Origin: Cordia subcordata
Lineage: Eukaryota; Streptophyta; Magnoliopsida; Boraginales; Cordiaceae
DNA length: 64,000 nt
Direction: 5' to 3'
Assembly: GCA_028554755.1 (NCBI GenBank)
Contig: JAPTOF010000010.1
Coordinates: forward strand, 13,960,501-14,024,500
Part shown: one piece after another, positions 1 through 11,955 of the stretch
Layout: the number at the start of each line of letters is the position of its first letter
Position numbering within the stretch: the first letter of the stretch is position 1
Position numbers and translations under genes: made by a program
Notes under the pieces: model-generated
Databases searched by the model: none
What the model was told of the DNA's origin: nothing
Seen by the model: only the letters and a program-made list of their open reading frames with translations

Positions 1-560
1 TTTTCACTTGAGCGAATTTGACAAATATCAATCTTTCCTTTCTTTTGGAGTTCATGTAAAGAAGAACTTTGGTGAAATATGCTTAGTTCTGTCACATTTG
101 ATACAGCCTCCTTTAACTTGAGCAATACAAGCAGTACTATCTTCATACAGTATGGTTGGTCCTTTTGTGCTAGTTGAAATGTTGCATTTTTCTTCAACGT
201 GTTGAGTTAAAGACCTTAACCATATACATTCTTGTCTCGCCTTGTGTAATGCAAGTATTTCAGCATCATTTGAGGAGGTGGCGTTAATAGTCTGCTTTGT
301 TGAGCGCCAAAAAATAGCTGTACCACCATATGTGAAGAGATATCCAATTTGGAATTGTCCTTTATGCGAGTCAGATAAATACCCAACATCTGTATACTTT
401 GAATATAATAAGCCCATATCAATTGTTTCACGAAGATAACGAAATACATGTTTAATACCGGTCCACTGTCTTCGTGTTGGTGTAACACTAAATCTTGCTA
501 ATAGATTTACAGAAAATACAGTATTTGAACGTGTATTATTAGCAAGATACATTAATGAGC
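1..560 (-). pseudogene. copia RNase H domain, frameshifted
   Basis: Minus-strand frame 552-52 reads through the copia RNase H region: YLANNTRSN, then SVNLLARFS, the WRSTKQT motif, then ATSSNDAEILAL, EDSTACIAQVKGG and DRTKHISPKFFFT. The family's conserved DTKHI motif is here DRTKHI. The frame stops just after FFFT, but the typical continuation (LHELQKKGKIDI) is visible in another frame between 52 and 1, so a frameshift near 52 ended it. The domain normally removes the RNA strand during reverse transcription. It is contiguous with the RT half at 613-955. Confidence 0.88.
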
Positions 561-612
561 CAATTGCGCTAAGACACGATACTTCAAGGCCAAGTATTTC
601 TTTGTTATCTTC

Positions 613-955
613 TTAAGAACGAAAAGGGTCCTTTTTGATATCAAGAGATTGAACTACCATTGGAGTACTCAATGGATGAGTTTTGTCCATATTAAATCTC
701 TTCAGAACTTTTTTAGTATAAGTCTTTTGGTGGACTAAAATTCCACTTGACAAATGCTCAATCTGTAGGTCGAGAAAAAATTTAATTTTGCTTATATCTT
801 TCATCTTAAATTCTTTACATAAACGTGAAACTGCTGCTGGAAGCTCTTCAATAGTCTCTATGATGTTTAAATAATCAACATATACGGTAGTAATAAAAAA
901 TTTATTTTTTGATTTCTTGATAAAAACACATGGGCTTATGGAATTATTAACATAT
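613..955 (-). pseudogene. copia reverse transcriptase, C-terminal half
   Basis: Minus-strand frame with GYVNNSISPCVFIKKS followed by YVDYLNIIETIEELP, where copia RTs have YVDD; the second catalytic aspartate is replaced by tyrosine. It continues through LQIEHLSSGILVHQKTYTKK and ends at DIKKDPF. The reading frame seems to begin earlier (1017) only because it runs into the inserted LTR; the true RT sequence begins at about 955, where the solo LTR and its target duplication start. The missing N-terminal half is at 2876-3440. Confidence 0.9.
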
Positions 956-1123
956 CCTTCTAGTGTCGTTTTTTGAGTGCAAGCTCTAAAAGACCCGTAA
1001 GCGTACGGATCGTGCAATATAGTGTGTACAAGTGCGGGTGTCGAACCACAGGGAGGCGTGAATAATGTGTGTGAATTCTATGCTTGGTGCTCTAGAAAGT
1101 GCCAAAAAGAAAGATCTAAACTA

Positions 1124-1126
<3 letters not shown>

Positions 1127-1159
<33 letters not shown>
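1127..1159. repeat. (TA)n microsatellite
   Basis: Uninterrupted AT dinucleotide run inside the solo LTR. Confidence 0.95.
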
Positions 1160-1161
<2 letters not shown>

Positions 1162-2399
1162 TGGGTTTTGGATTATCGAGAGCTCTAGGTAAAGGAAACA
1201 AAACTAAACTATGATTATGAAAAATGGGAACACAAGTTGGTCAAGAGAGAACTAACAATTGAGAAGGGGTTAGGGTGACTTCGACTTATGAATGGGTAAT
1301 TCTATACTCAAATGCTATGGGATTAAGGGATGATGGCTAACTATCATGAGTGCTTTTAACTAGGTTGCTAGTTAGTGTCCTAATTTCCCCCTAGAACTCG
1401 GTGCGGGTCCGTCCCTAGGCGGCGCCTCCTAGAGCTACGGCGTGGTCCTTATGACCTAGGGCCTCAAGAGTGACTAACTAACTTCCTAGGTGGCTTAGAA
1501 TGAACCTACCTTAGTACCTAAACTTTTGGCTGGATTTAAAGCCAAGACCTAGTGTTGCTAAGGTCGACTAAACCTATCCGGAAACCTATTGGCTGGATTT
1601 AAAGCCAAAGGAGACTTGGCCTAGACTAGCCCTAAGTTATACTTCGTCATTCTAAGGTCACTACAGCATGATTTGACTTGCTAGCGCGTTCATACATGTT
1701 CAAGGCCAAGGTGTGTGTGAATAACGGAACCTATTCAACTACTAAACATCGTCATGTTCAGTTCGCACCATTAGAAATAATTAACAACCAACACGTAAGC
1801 GATATTGAAGTTATGCTTGTTACTAGGCATGCAAATGTACATATAGACATGAATAAAAGCATTACCCACTTCATAGCATCCACATATAAACACATAGACA
1901 TGATTATAACATGGATTAGATGTGTTTAGTAACAAACAAACTTCAATTTATACACATGTTATTCATCTGGGCATTTTATCAAACACTTAGACATGAATGA
2001 GAAAATACCCATTTAAACAAGACAATTCGAAACATGTATTTATATTCAGCCATCATATCCCATATCATAAGAGTATATAATTAACCCATTACATAAGTTA
2101 AATCACCCTACACAAGTCTACTTAATCATAATAGAAAATAGAATGAAAGAGAGATAATGAAGCTTCCCTTTCATCCTAGCTAATCTTGTACAAAGCGTTT
2201 GAGCAAACTTGATTCCAAAATGTTTGAACCCTCCAAATCAAGCTTGGTTATTAGTGAGAAATGTGTGAAAAGTGTGTGTGAAGTGGGTGGGATCTAGGGT
2301 TAAGTGTGTGAGAATTTTAGGTGTGAAGTGTGTGTTAATCTACCAAAAAGTCTTCTCCTTTTTTTCTGCAGAATCGAGCCCTATTTATAGGTTCTCAGC

Positions 2400-2580
2400 A
2401 AATTGCTGGTCGACCGTCTAGGTCGACCGGCCTCTGGAATGCTCGACCGGCTTTTTAATGATGCTCTCTGGAGTGGCCGATCGACCGGCTCTGGAAGGGG
2501 GGTTGTCCGGCTGTTTTTTGGCACCTATCTGGAGTGGCCGGTCGACCGGCTCTTCTTCCTTGGTCGTCCGGTTGACTTTA
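2400..2580. repeat. GGTCGACC/CGACCGGC motif cluster within LTR
   Basis: GC-rich segment in an otherwise AT-rich LTR. It contains repeated copies of CGACCGGC and the palindrome GGTCGACC spaced irregularly by about 15-50 bp, with an echo of CTGGAGTGGCCG. A similar cluster is present in a different LTR at 61985-62140. Function is unknown; U3/R tandem motifs in LTRs can be regulatory, but that is inference. Confidence 0.7.
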
Positions 2581-2875
2581 TTCCTCTATTCTTTATCTTT
2601 TCGGCCTTTGGTCTTCTCTCTTAGGCCCGTGCATTTCCCATCTTCATCACCTTTCATCTTCCAATCTCGATCTTAACCCAAAGTTCACCTAAATCATTGA
2701 AAATAAGCAATTAGTTTAGCAATTTGTCTCTTAAACTCAATATGCACATTTGTTCACGCTTAAGCCTATTCCTATCAAAAGCACTACACTAATACATCAT
2801 TATGAGCACTCAACACCTCTAAAATATAAGTAAATGAAAATGCAAACACACACAAAATCACAACACATCACCTTC

Positions 2876-3440
2876 CTTTAGAAGGTATGTACTTAGACGA
2901 TTGTACCATATTTGTTCAGATTGTTTTAATCCGTGCAAGGATCTTTGCAAATTAATGGAATATATTTTTTGAGAATTTGACTTATATGCTTTAGGCATAT
3001 TCAATCCTTCAGAGACTTTCATATAAATATCACTATCAAGTGACTCATATAAATATACTGTTACTACATCCACAAGATGCATATAAAATTCTTCACAAAT
3101 TACTTGGCTGATTATATATCTAAATGTAATTGCATCTACTACCGGAGAATACGTCTCCTCATAATCAATTCCAAGCCTTTGTGAAAAACCTTGCGCTACA
3201 ATTGTGCCTTATATCTTACAATTTCATTATTTTCATTTCGTTCTCGCACGAATACCCACTTGTAGCCTACAAGCCTTACATTTTCAAGTGTTTGGATTAT
3301 AAGTCCAAAAACTTTATGCTTTGCAAGAGAATTTAATTCAGCCTCCATTACATCTTTCCATTTAAGGCAATCATTTCTATGTCGATATTCTTGAACGGAC
3401 ATTGGTTCATAATTCTCGCTTTTTATCATCTATTCAATGG
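2876..3440 (-). pseudogene. copia reverse transcriptase, N-terminal half
   Basis: Two minus-strand frames belong together. Frame 3429-3196 carries the start of RT (KWKDVMEAELNSLAKHKVF, then VGYKWVFVRERNE and VRYKAQL). Frame 3082-2876 carries VDVVTVYLYESLDSDIYMK, SINLQRSLHGLKQSEQIWY and YLLKEG. Between them the frame is broken. The sequence is cut at 2875 by the solo LTR. LHGLKQS and the start of the palm are conserved copia RT motifs. Confidence 0.9.
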
Positions 3441-4600
3441 CTACCGCATATGAAAATTTTTTATCAACAACAATTTTATTTCGGTTCCATCTTTTTCTTG
3501 TAGAGATATGATTAATTGAGATTTCTTCATTTTCAATATTGTCGATATTTTTCTCATACTCAGGTACCTGATTCTTAATTGGTGTTGCCTTTCCAGCAAT
3601 TTTTGCTACATCAATAGGATCATTAAGAACCTCAAAAATGCCAACTTGCTTATTCGGCTCCCTCTTTTTTCGAGGATTTTTATCTAAGAAACCAATTGGT
3701 TTACCACATTTTTGACGTGCTGTAGAATCATTTACTAGAGTATTAAATTACTCTCTTGAAATATCAATTCTAGTGGGAGCATTTCAAGTTGGAACATGTG
3801 ACTTAGTCACTCTCTTTGTATCAATGAATGCATCCAGCAATTGATGAGCAATCCTTTGTAAATGAATAATTTTCTAAACTTATTATTCAGATAGATCTGT
3901 GCTAGGATCAAAATGAGCCATAGATGATGCATCCCATGTGATTTCTTGCGTTTCCAACTTTTGTTTTTCTCCCTCTAATGCTGGAAATACTGTTTCGTCA
4001 AACTGGCAATTAGCAAAATGTGCTGTAAAAAGATGTCCAATTAAGGGTTCAAGATATTTAATGATTGATAGAGATTCAAAACCAACATATATTCCCAGTC
4101 TTCTTTATGGTCCTAGTTTTTGTGCGCTGTAGTGAAGCAATTGGAATATATAATATTTTTAAATGGGATATATTTGGTTCTTGATCAGAAACTAATTATA
4201 AAAGGGAATATTTATGATAAGCAATTGGTCTTATCCGAACCAGTGTTGTAGCATACAATATAGCATGTCCCCAAGCAAAACTAGGCAACTTAGTTCTTAT
4301 AAGTAATGGTTTAGCGATTAGTTGTAGACGTTTAATAAAAAATTATACTTAATCATTTGGAGTATGTGTGAGAGTCATAGGATGCTTAACTATGATTCCA
4401 ATTGATGTACAATAATCATTAAAAGATTGAGATGTAAATTCTCTTGCATTATCAAGATAATTTTTTTTAATTGTATGATCTGAAAATTATGCACATAAGC
4501 AGATTATTTATGCAAGGAGTCTTGCAAATGCCACATTTCGAGTGGATATTAAGAAGACATGTGACCAACATGTGGAGGAATTTATTAATACCATAAAATA
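3441..4600 (-). pseudogene. copia integrase core and linker, heavily broken
   Basis: Translating the minus strand by eye gives fragments typical of the copia integrase: FTSQSFNDYCTSIGI followed by VKHPMTLTHTPN, where the usual catalytic-core proline-rich stretch lies. Further on comes EPNISHLKILYIPIA, then LEPLIGHLFTAHFANCQFDETVFPAL. Several in-frame stops separate the fragments. A complete DDE triad cannot be assembled. Confidence 0.75.
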
Positions 4601-5304
4601 TCGAAATGTTCCACATGCTGGAAAATAGGCCCACATGTGTCCCCTTGAATTCGTTCTAAAAATGTAGGATTTTTAGCATCAATTTTAGTTGGGGATGGCC
4701 TTATAATCAATTTCCTTTAAGCATAAATAGCACATGAAAATTCATTTGATGAGAATACTTTTTGACTCTTTAATGAGTGCACATGTGAATTTTTAATAAT
4801 TTGTCTCATCATTATTACGTCTAGATGTCCAAGGCGATCATGTCAAAGAATAAAACTCTTTGGATCAATTATCTTTTGATTTATCATAGCATGTGATTCC
4901 ACAAAATTTATATAAGTACAATATAGTCCAAAAGATAATGTTGGCAATTCATCTAATATATGCTTTTTGCCAGATATAAACGATGTGATATAGAGATATT
5001 TTTTATTACCTTCCTCCATGGTTTCAATATGGTAACCATTTTTTCTTATATATTTAAAACTAAGTAAATTCCTTTGTAATCTACTTGAGTATAAAGCATT
5101 GTTTATTATCATCTTTGTTCCTCGAGAGAACATAACACAAGCTCTACCAAAACCTTCAATTAACTTTGCAAAACTAACTAATGTATTGACATTTGCATCA
5201 GCCAGTTTCAGTAGGGAGAAATACTTCTTATTCTTGAGAATAGTGTATGTTGCAGTACTATTAGCCAAACATGTTTCTCCATCATTGATATGATGCAAAT
5301 CCAT
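4601..5304 (-). pseudogene. copia protease remnant and GAG-pre-integrase region
   Basis: Frame 5304-4843 (153 codons) begins in the region that follows the protease and includes VSFAKLIEGFGRACVMFSRGT, LYSSRLQRNLLSF, then a KNGYHIET stretch. It is followed by HDRLGHLDVMMRQIIKNSH near 4836-4780, the pre-integrase zinc-binding segment; the second cysteine of the distal CxxC is lost (CAIYA). KNPTFLERIQGDTCGPI near 4660 matches the start of the integrase core. The catalytic DTGA/DSGA motif of the protease was not seen. Confidence 0.8.
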
Positions 5305-5697
5305 AATTATTCACAATAGTAATAAAAAAAATACACAAATATTAGTAAAGATACGACATTCATTTCATAAAAGGTAGATATTACATTCAAGCTAAAATTA
5401 AGTATTAAAGTGATAAACAGTTCGGCACAATAAAAATGTTCTATTTTTATATAAAGATTAATTTGGAATTTCCATCACCAATCAATTGCTCAATATTTTC
5501 AGTAGCATCTTCAAAGAAGTCAGATCAGTTAAAGTGTGTGTAATTCATTTGAGTATTTTGTTCAACAAGATTTGTCCCCACATCTTTTCCTTTTTCTTTC
5601 AACGAAGTTTGATAAAGATCAATGAGATGTTTAGCAGTACGACATGTTTGATATCAATGTCTTTTCATGCACATCTATAGCAAGTACTTTTAGTATG

Positions 5698-6499
5698 TTA
5701 GAAAGATTTATTTCGCGGATTATTTCCTTTGTCGTAGTTTCCTTGTCTTTTGAAATTTGGTATATTTAACCTATGAAAATTTCGACAACTACCATGTCTA
5801 TAACCATGGCCATGACCACAATCACGACCATATCCACAACCACGCCCATGACCATAATTATTTGATGATGTAGCATTCACTTTAGGAGATGTAATTTCAC
5901 TCATTTTAGGAAATGGTTCTAAGCTAGTTGGTCATGTTTGATGGTTTTTTTATCAAGAGCTCATTATTTTCCTTAGCAACAAGAAGACATGAGATTTGCC
6001 CAGAATATTTTTTTGAAACCACACTCTCTATATTGTTGTTGTAAGAGCATATTAGATGCGTGGAAAGTAGAAAATATTTTCTCTAACATTTCTTCATCAG
6101 TGATCTTTGCTTTGCATAATTTCAATTGTGAAGCAATTCTAAACATAGCGGAGTTATACTCAATTACAATTTTAAAATCTTGCAATCTCAGGTGAATCCA
6201 CTCGTAGTGAGCTTTAGGAAGAATCCTTATTTTATGATAATCAAATCTTTCCTTTAAATTTTGCCAAATAACTTGTGGATCCTTTACTGTAAGGTGTTCA
6301 GCTTGAAGCCTTTAATGGAGATGATGACGAAGGAATATTAATGCTTTAGCACGATCCTATAAGGATGTATTATTCCTTCTTTAATTGTTTCTCCAAGGTC
6401 CTTAGTATTGAGATGTATTTTGGTATCAAGGATCCATGATAAATAGTTGTTGCCAAAAATATGAAGGGCTACAAATTGAAGTTTCGTGATGTTTGACAT
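5698..6499 (-). pseudogene. copia gag remnant
   Basis: An ATG at 6499 opens MSNITKLQFVALHIFGNNY and continues LSWILDTKIHLNTKDLGETI, the N-terminal gag segment of this copia group. The frame ends at 6338. A second frame, 6185-5973, carries the middle part (FKIVIEYNSAMFRIASQLKL, ITDEEMLEKIFSTFHASNML). A third, 5904-5698, is glycine/histidine-rich with alternating HGRG and YGRD units, probably the linker before the nucleocapsid zinc knuckle; the knuckle itself is not evident. Confidence 0.85.
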
Positions 6500-7106
6500 T
6501 ATGAATTTAGTATATTTCAAAAAAAATAAATTAGTAAGTGAAATAATAATATATTTACCTGACATACTTTGTTGACTAGTAAATATAAGCATATAGAAAG
6601 AAATTAAAATATTACAAATATGGCATATGAGACTTATACGTATGACATAATATAATAATGTTAATTTCAAATGTAAATACATGTTACTGTAATTATTATA
6701 ATTAGTCATTATATAATTATATTAGTGTTTATGTCCTTATAAGTCATCATTTTTTTAATTAGGTCATAATAATCACATGTCCAAAAGTCAAGGTAATCAG
6801 GTTCTCAAAAGTCACGATAATTAGGTCTTTTGAAAAATTATGATATTTGTTATTATTTTATTTTATCATTATTATTTTATTAAAGAGGAAATATTGCAAT
6901 AATATGTTCTAGAAGAAATAATATACTAGAAATTTTATTTCTAGAATAAATGCAATGTAAAATAAATAAGATAGTAAAAATTTTATATTATAGATATGAT
7001 GTAATGCCAAAAATCAAATAAGAACCGGTACCGAAATTTTTTTTGTATAATCGTGCTCCTTTAATAATTTGCAGAACTCCTTGTTGGCCGAGACTCATCC
7101 TGATAA

Positions 7107-7503
7107 TGTGTTATAACATAATTATAAAAGAGAGAAATATATAGAGAGAAAGTATAAAGAGGATTAAACTTCATTTTTATCTCTCAAATATGCTCTATAA
7201 CTTTTGCAAATCTTTCTTTACTAATTATTTCTTCTACTTCTTCCTTACTTCCATCTCTTTGCTATGCCTAATCATAACTATTTATAGGCAAAGAGAGGAG
7301 ACAAAACATTAAATGTAGGAGAAAACTTGTTTGACAAATCTTACAAAAATCATGTAATTGAACTTATTTCCAAAACTTGTTAGATTTCTTTTTCTCTTCA
7401 TTTGTCAAAGTTTGTAGGCTGTGCTTGATTTTTGCAAATAAGCGACATAAATGTCCATTCATTCATAGCATTTGTGACTTCTTGAAAAGGCCTTTTTAAA
7501 ACA
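7107..7503 (-). mobile_element. Probable 5' LTR of the copia element
   Basis: The segment is bounded by TG at 7107 and CA at 7503 on the plus strand. On the minus strand it has a TATA box (TATAAATAG, complementary to CTATTTATA near 7279-7287) followed by a pyrimidine- and AG-rich leader. It ends just upstream of TTATCAGGATGAG, a degenerate initiator-methionine-tRNA-like primer binding site at 7106-7094. The 600-bp gap to the gag ATG is a normal leader length. The partner LTR is outside the window, so the borders are inferred. Confidence 0.55.
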
Positions 7504-8152
7504 ATTAGCACTCCAATTTGAAAATGTATTACCAAACCAAAGAGAGAGAAAAATAAGTCAAAATGATCTTCCCATTCCGATCCATTCCATTATATTAAAC
7601 ATGCATTAACTTTTTTTATATTGCTATGAAATATTGCAAATAATATATATATACTTCAAAAACGAATTTTACAACAAACAAAGGTACCTCCACTCAAAAA
7701 TCAGCACTTCATAGACTTAATTTACTAACTTGAGAAATTATTTTTATTTCTCTCTTTGTTTTTGATATGATATTATTCTTCAAAAAAGAATGTTACAACA
7801 AAGAAACATACCTCCATCCAAATATCAGCATTTACACATACACTTCATTTGTATACTAACTTAAAAAATTAATTTTGTTCCATTCTTTTCTTGATATGAA
7901 ATTATTGTTACAAACTCAATTGAGTTGGTGGCTGGTCAAATTCTAGAAAAACAACAGACACCATAGCTGCAAAGATTTGGGGTAGTAGAAGTGTGGCCAA
8001 ACCGACCAAGTGATGTGCCAAAGTAGATATGATTATAATGCAATGTTGCATGCACACCCCATTTGCAATTGTCGACGACCGTCCACTTTATTTTTATTTA
8101 CACATATTTCTTGTCATTTTTGTCTTTGGCTTTTCCTTCTTGTCTCCTAAGA
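7504..8152. other. Intergenic, no gene seen
   Basis: AT-rich sequence with a short repeated phrase at about 7665-7710 and 7775-7830 (fragments such as CAAAAA-GAATTTTACAACAAA and ACCTCCAYCC-AAATATCAGCA), suggesting a small local duplication of about 110 bp. No coding potential seen on either strand. Confidence 0.5.
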
Positions 8153-8535
8153 AGCCTGTTTGGCTAAGCTTATAAGCAAGTCAAATCGGCTTATAAGTCA
8201 AAAAAGAGAACTTACATGTTTGACAACACAACTTATAAGTACTTTTTTGATAGTTTATAAGTTGGGGAAAAAAAAGCACAATTCTATCAGTTTTTTTGAA
8301 GGGGTTATTAGCGCATTGGTCAAACTAATGAAAGACCAATTTCTTTTAAAAAATATCACATTAATTCAATCATTTTAACTATTATTGTTACTTATATACC
8401 AAATATGTCAACAATTTATAAACAGATATTATTCAAATATATCTCTACTTATTTACAACTTACTTATGAGTAACTTTTTACTTACAAGTATAAATTATTC
8501 ATACATACTTAAAAATAAGCTTAGCCAAACAGGCT
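8153..8535. mobile_element. Foldback MITE, hAT-like
   Basis: The ends form perfect 20-bp inverted repeats: AGCCTGTTTGGCTAAGCTTA at 8153 and its complement ending at 8535. The body (383 bp) is AT-rich and non-coding; the two short frames in it (8160-8378 and 8385-8612) are incidental. A 17-bp phrase TGTCTTTGGCTTTTCCT occurs on both sides (about 8120 and 8540), but it is not adjacent to the TIRs, so it is not a clean target duplication. Confidence 0.75.
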
Positions 8536-10437
8536 CTTATGTCTTTGGCTTTTCCTATTATCTCAGCAAACAAATCTTCTTTTTACTGCTTTTGACTGAT
8601 AAAAGAACGTAATCTTTTGCTAGCGTGTCATGTGTCTATTGCTTGCGCGGTTATATGCTGCTCGTGCTCCGCCCAGCATTCAGTGTTTTTGTGGACCCAC
8701 CTCGCTTGCTTGCCAAACAACCTCCACTGTGACGTCGGTATTTCACGTTGAAATTTTTATTCGAGCTCGTTTGGGTCGATTTTTCTGAACGTATTTTAAT
8801 GATTTTGAAAAGATATCTTTTAAAATGTTAAAAACGGAAACTTTAAAAAAATGTTGTATGTGAATTTTTTTTAAAACTTTTCATCTTTTTTGAAAACTAG
8901 CCAAAGTTATTGCAAAAAAATATAAAAATTGTTTTTCTTGAAAAAAAATCAATATAAATAAACTCTTACTTTATTTTTAATGGTTCGTTATAATTATCAT
9001 TATAAACTTAAATATTTTGATCTAATTAAATACATTCTACGTATCAATAAATTAATAATTGATTACATCCATCACCCATGTCATGCCTTAGAATAAAAAT
9101 TTTCTCAATGTGGTATCATTGAATTAACTGTGTTACGAATATTTTTCAATATTTAAAAGTAATTTATATTATTTTATTATAATTATATTAATAATTATTA
9201 AATTTCCTTTATTATGAATAATTACGATATAAATATGATTCAATATATTACCATAAATCCTTGACCAGCTAAGGTTGACTTGAGATAGCATTTAACATCA
9301 TTCATGATTCATTATGTGAGTTCAACATCTGACCATATTTTGGAACTTTCTCGAACAACTTTGTAAGCAATTTTGATACATAACTCAAATAGCTTTATAT
9401 TTTGTTTAGCTTAATTGTGTGATTTTAACTGTTGAGCTGTAGAACTTTTAATAATAAAACTTTGGATAAAAGTGTTATTAAGTAAAAACAGTTGATTGTT
9501 TGTTCCTGTATTTTAGAAATTGAGCTTTCAGTTAATTTGAGAGCAATATTAGACTTTAAAAAATGTAAAATAGTATTTTTGAGGGAAAAATGAAGAAAAA
9601 TAATTTTTGATATGACATAAAAATAGCTTTTTAAAAGCCTTTTTTGAAAAGCTCTAATTTGGAGCTTCTGATATTTTAACTTTTTTCAACTTCAATTTTT
9701 ATATAAAAGTTCTTTTAAAAATAGGTCAACCAGGTCAATTTTAACTTTAGACTTACATAAAGCACGTTTAAACCTCCAAAAGCTGAGCCAAACACACTTA
9801 ATACTTGGCAACAAAATGTAAAGCGGAAATAGAGACTATTGTCTTAAAGGAAATTGCTGGCTCTGAATAAATTATATACAAAAAAAAGGTTAGTAATGAC
9901 AGCCGCAGGTGTTTTAATTGCTTTTATTTTATGGATGAGCAAAAATGGGCCACAATTTTCTCGTAAGTGACGTGGATGTGCAGAAAGTGACAATCTAATA
10001 TTTAAAATTCATCTCGTTATGTTTTGGAAGTTATTCTATGAGGTGACGATTATTATGCAGAAATAAATCAAGAACGAAATGGCATTTTTGGCTTTTTTTT
10101 TTAAATTCTATGATTGGTATGATGTAATAAATTAGTGAATCCCATTTCCATCAACATAAGAATAGCCATTGCTACAAAACACACATTTCCATATTCATGA
10201 TAATAAGATTTTTTGTCAAAGGACTAAAATATCATTTCAAAAATTAATATTTAGCATTTTATATCAAATATAAAATAAAAATAAAAATAAAAAATAAAAG
10301 CCAAAAATAAAAATATAAAATTAAAATTAAAATAAGAGAGAAAAATAAAAACAAAATAGAATTGAAGATAGAAAATTAAAATTAATAAATAAAAATAAAA
10401 ATAAAAATAAAAATAAGAAGTTCACCCAGATTATACC

Positions 10438-10473
<36 letters not shown>

Positions 10474-11236
10474 CAAGTATTATCAATATTATTAGTTTTG
10501 TATTAAGGTTACTAATATAAATATACTTCATATTAATATCGGTAGTATTTTAGGATATTTTGTATAATTAATTTTATTACTATTGTCATTACCATCATTA
10601 TTATTGTTGTTGTTGTCTTTATTATTAGTATAATTATAATTATATTGTATATAATAATATAGGGGTAATATTAACTTTTTATATAAATTATTTCAAATAC
10701 TATGTTAGTATACTAACAACCAAACATGGATCAAATCAATATACCCATTCCTACCATCATTCCTAGAGAATAGCAAGCATAATATATTAATTACTAAATC
10801 TATTCCATTTCCTGACTCAATTTATTCATATTCAAATTCGTTCCATCGTACCATATGCTATCTGAGTGTACATATAGTGATGTAAGATTTCGTCTAATTG
10901 ACAAATTAAAACAAAATTTCAACAGTTGGGTAAACATTTTGAACCGTATCATATCATATCCAGAGATTTTTCATCACCACTAATTAGTCAAAAGCTTGAA
11001 AAATAATTATTTAGTTCAACCACAATAGGTAGGAAAGATTTTGAACCACTGGTATTGCTGCTATATTATGTGCTCCAGCGAAGCATTCACCATTTAAGCC
11101 TTTTGTCATTTTTGAACAATTTGTGAAAAGATCTAACTCCTTTCATGCACGCCATTAAAATAATCGCTTTCACGTCAGCACAAATCCGATATACGTAATG
11201 TGCCAAACAAGTGAGAATATAACCACTACTCATTAT
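8536..11236. other. AT-rich intergenic region with low-complexity tracts
   Basis: No gene seen. It contains an (AAAAT)n-like purine tract at about 10262-10420, a (TA)n run at 10441-10469 and a TTATTG trinucleotide-rich stretch at about 10580-10630. The segment 8760-9790 begins with CGTTTGGGTCG and ends with GAGCCAAACACAC, which could be the edges of another decayed transposon, but the ends do not pair well enough to claim it. Confidence 0.5.
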
Positions 11237-11955
11237 GGGTCTTTTCGTAAATTTAGTTATTAGAATAACTGAAAGCACTTTGAGTAGTCAATAGATGTTG
11301 TATTTTAAAATAACTGATTGAACAAAATATGTTCGGTAAAATTAACTGATAGATTATCTATTGAATGTAAAATGATGTAAAAGGATATTGATATCATATT
11401 ATTATTATTATTATTATTGTTATTATGATAATTGTAATTATTATTACTATTATAGGAATAAAATAATATATTTTATAATTAAATAGTTATTTCATAATCA
11501 TATTTTAATATTAAAATATAACTAAGTTTTTGATAAAACATTTGTATCAATATTACAAAAATTGATTTTAATAGATTCAAAATTATTTTGTCAACAAAAA
11601 AGTATTAATAAAACTTATGCTTATGTTGATTATATAGAAATTAAAATTCATTTTAATGTTATTTCTTATTTATATTTGTGAAAGAAAAGTTAAAAATATT
11701 GAGAGAGATTGGAGAAAGAATAGAAAAATAAAAAAAATACAAAATGGTAGAATTGCCAAAAAAAAAATGAAAAGCTAAACGCTGCCTGAAAGACTAAAAT
11801 TTTTCGCTTTTGAAAAATACTAGTTGAAACGTTAAAAGCTACTTAAAAAACTACTTGAAACACTAGTTTACCGAACAATAATAATTTAATAAAATAGTAT
11901 TTTGACCAGTCAAAACGCTAAATGCTACTTGAAAAACTGTTGCCGAACATGCACT
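11237..11955 (-). mobile_element. Non-autonomous TIR transposon, copy 1
   Basis: This 0.72 kb AT-rich block is similar along its whole length, in inverted orientation, to 25379-26112. Shared parts include both termini (GTTCGGTAA-type and TTGCCGAAC-type ends), subterminal CAAGTAGC/AAAAGCT motifs, the (ATT)n plus GATAATTGTAATTATTATT core, and the stretch GATTTTAATAGATTCAAAAT. It has no transposase. The terminal sequence resembles hAT-type MITEs. No clean target duplication could be matched by eye. Confidence 0.75.

Larger units (their letters stand above)
961..2870 (-). mobile_element. Gypsy (Athila-like) solo LTR inserted in copia RT
   Basis: A 1910-bp block interrupts the copia RT frame (YLLKEG on one side, GYVNNS on the other). 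It is flanked by the direct repeat CCTTC at 956-960 and 2871-2875, the 5-bp target duplication expected for LTR retrotransposons. On the minus strand it begins TGATGTGTTG, as the Athila-type LTRs of this window do, and ends in a decayed CACTA instead of CATCA. The stretch near 1380-1640 is clearly similar in inverted orientation to 50580-50900. No internal coding sequence is present, so it is a solo LTR produced by LTR-LTR recombination. Confidence 0.82.
1..7503 (-). mobile_element. Ty1/copia LTR retrotransposon, decayed, left end outside window
   Basis: Read on the minus strand from about 7503 downwards the order is LTR, gag, protease and pre-integrase region, integrase, reverse transcriptase and RNase H. 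That domain order (integrase before RT) is diagnostic of copia. The other LTR lies beyond position 1. Coding is broken by many stops and frameshifts, and RT is split by an inserted solo LTR at 961-2870, so the element is dead. Individual parts are listed separately. The lineage within copia was not assigned. Confidence 0.9.

Noticed and set aside
242..439. Plus-strand frame at the left edge
   Set aside because: Shadow of the copia RNase H on the minus strand.
8760..9790. Possible 1 kb transposon between CGTTTGGGTCG and GAGCCAAACACAC
   Set aside because: The ends are short and do not pair beyond a few bases; no target duplication.
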